From the NCBI RefSeq assembly GCF_024125445.1, contig NZ_JAMXWM010000006.1, forward strand, positions 62,001 through 126,000: a DNA stretch of 64,000 nt, written 5' to 3'. The notes below the pieces were generated by a model, which was not told the origin of the DNA, did no database searches, and saw nothing but the letters and a program-made list of their open reading frames with translations. Made by a program: the position numbers and the translations under genes. Source of the DNA: Sporolactobacillus shoreicorticis. GTDB lineage: Bacteria > Bacillota > Bacilli > Bacillales > Sporolactobacillaceae. Below, in pieces: positions 63,022-64,000 of the stretch. Each line of letters begins with the position of its first letter. The first letter of the stretch is position 1.

Positions 63022-64000
63022 ATGAGAAAGTGGATTGTGGCTCTTGTTACGGCAGTCCTCATTTTAGCGCTCACCGCTTGTTCGTCATCCAAAGGAACGT
63101 CAAGCTCCGGTAAAATCAGCGACATTCCTGATAAAATCAGCAAGCCGGTGACGATCACCTTCTGGCATGCGATGAATGGCGGACAGGAAAAAGCGTTGCA
63201 GCAGCTTGTCAAGGAATTTCAACAAACACACAAGAATATTACGGTTAAACTGGTAAATCAAGGAAACTACAGTGATTTAAGTACAAAATTAACTGCCGCA
63301 GCTAAAGCGCATACGCTGCCGGTTATGGCCCAGGCTTATGAAAACTGGATGTCGAGCTACATTAAGAACAACCAGATTGATGACCTGACACCTTATGAAA
63401 ACAGTACCAAGCATGGTTGGAGCGCCTCGGACAAGAACGATATTGTCAAAGTATTCTTAGACAGCAACACGTTTAACGGCAAGCTGTACGGCGTACCTTT
63501 CAATAAAAGCACGGAGGTTCTCTTTTACAATACCGATTATTTAAAAGAGAAAAAGTTGTCCGTTCCGCAAGACTGGGATCAGCTGAAAAATGCGGCAACG
63601 AAGCTGACAGGGACAACGGGTAAGAAAAAAGTAGTCGGGCTTGGATTTGAGAACGGAATCGGGTTTGACTATCCGGCTTGGGTTCGCCAGGCAGGCGGGC
63701 AATATGCGGATGAAAAAGCGAATAAGTTGCTGTTTAACTCTGCTGAAGGTAAGGATGCCTTGAATTTTTTGACAAATATGACGAAAAACGGTACCGCTCG
63801 TCTTGCTGGTGAAGATAATTATATGTCGGGGCCATTCTCAAACGGAGATGTCGCGATGTATATTGGTTCCAGCGCCGGGATGTCGTTTGTTCAGAGCGGC
63901 GCAAAAGGAAAAGTTAATTGGGCAACGGCGCCGCTGCCGAAAGGAAAAGAGGCGGCGACTCCGTTCCAGGGAACAAATCTTGTCATGTTCTCTTCCGCAA
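63022..64000 (+). CDS. Binding lipoprotein, UgpB-like (3' end outside window)
   Basis: The first 326 residues of a family 1 binding protein. It has a lipoprotein signal with lipobox LTAC (Cys about 20), then VTITFWHAMNGGQE, typical of UgpB-like proteins, PFNKSTEVLFYNTDYLKEK, and PLPKGKEA near the window end. GGGAGGAATTTATTC precedes the ATG. Last visible gene of the operon. Its hinge and WHAM-type start favour glycerol-3-phosphate or a related compound; the Pho-box-like repeats upstream agree, but the substrate is not proven. Confidence 0.92.
   Translation, partial: MRKWIVALVTAVLILALTACSSSKGTSSSGKISDIPDKISKPVTITFWHAMNGGQEKALQQLVKEFQQTHKNITVKLVNQGNYSDLSTKLTAAAKAHTLPVMAQAYENWMSSYIKNNQIDDLTPYENSTKHGWSASDKNDIVKVFLDSNTFNGKLYGVPFNKSTEVLFYNTDYLKEKKLSVPQDWDQLKNAATKLTGTTGKKKVVGLGFENGIGFDYPAWVRQAGGQYADEKANKLLFNSAEGKDALNFLTNMTKNGTARLAGEDNYMSGPFSNGDVAMYIGSSAGMSFVQSGAKGKVNWATAPLPKGKEAATPFQGTNLVMFSSA

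Noticed and set aside
1-64000. Phage, insertion sequence or defence island
   Set aside because: No transposase, integrase, phage structural, restriction, toxin-antitoxin or CRISPR genes are recognisable in any frame.

Overview
The window reads as chromosomal DNA of a low-to-mid GC Bacillota, most likely Bacillales. Support comes from an aa3-type menaquinol oxidase operon (qoxABCD), menaquinone genes (menB, menE), a fructose PTS, strong AGGAGG-type ribosome sites with many GTG/TTG starts, and many genes I recognise from Bacillus subtilis families (pdxK, patA, the ydbS/ydbT pair, a yerA-like deaminase, a PbpC-type PBP, a ybzH/ybcL-like pair). A Sporolactobacillaceae-type relative is my guess; the genus cannot be fixed from the sequence alone.

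Layout. 1-4608: the 3' part of a UgpB-like binding protein, two permeases, an ATPase and a metallophosphoesterase (uptake and hydrolysis of a glycerophosphodiester-like substrate is inferred). 4609-5940: a debris zone with dispersed repeats, a decayed permease tail and an alkyltransferase-like gene, bracketed by two near-identical terminators. 5949-8718: a drug-type ABC-2 exporter and a divergent TetR regulator. 8855-12904: pdxK, a PAS-GGDEF-EAL c-di-GMP protein, and a secreted NlpC/P60-LysM hydrolase. 13490-17358: qoxABCD. 17748-22880: fruK, fruA, then Enzyme I (ptsI) without ptsH. 23421-31757: VOC protein, PbpC-like PBP, cytosolic nucleotidase-family phosphatase, ung, a CcdC-like membrane protein, ydbT/ydbS, and a 51-codon zinc-ribbon gene. 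32085-40651: menE/menB, truA, an MFS pump with an attenuator-like leader, an adenine-deaminase-like protein, a lipoprotein and a small membrane protein. 40869-44578: FtsX-type ABC exporter with divergent TetR. 44709-53792: a repeat protein, aldo/keto reductase, MFS carrier, two aminotransferases, Hsp20, isochorismatase-like hydrolase, recQ. 53883-59985: pseudogene fragments and two ArsR/MFS efflux units. 60152-64000: a second Ugp-like ABC operon, preceded by Pho-box-like repeats and cut by the window end.

How it fits together. MenB and MenE make precursors of the menaquinone that Qox oxidises. FruA and FruK convert imported fructose to fructose 1,6-bisphosphate, with Enzyme I as the phosphate donor. 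Five regulator/exporter units, one of them broken, suggest an environment rich in toxic compounds. The two Ugp-like systems suggest scavenging of phosphorylated glycerol compounds.

The most unusual material is intergenic. A modular repeat of about 200-450 bp is present in four clear copies plus one partial copy; most copies end in a similar hairpin plus intrinsic-terminator module, and one copy lies between an arsR gene and its apparent MFS partner. I see no CRISPR array, rRNA, tRNA, phage or intact insertion sequence, and no clear novel multi-gene defence system.
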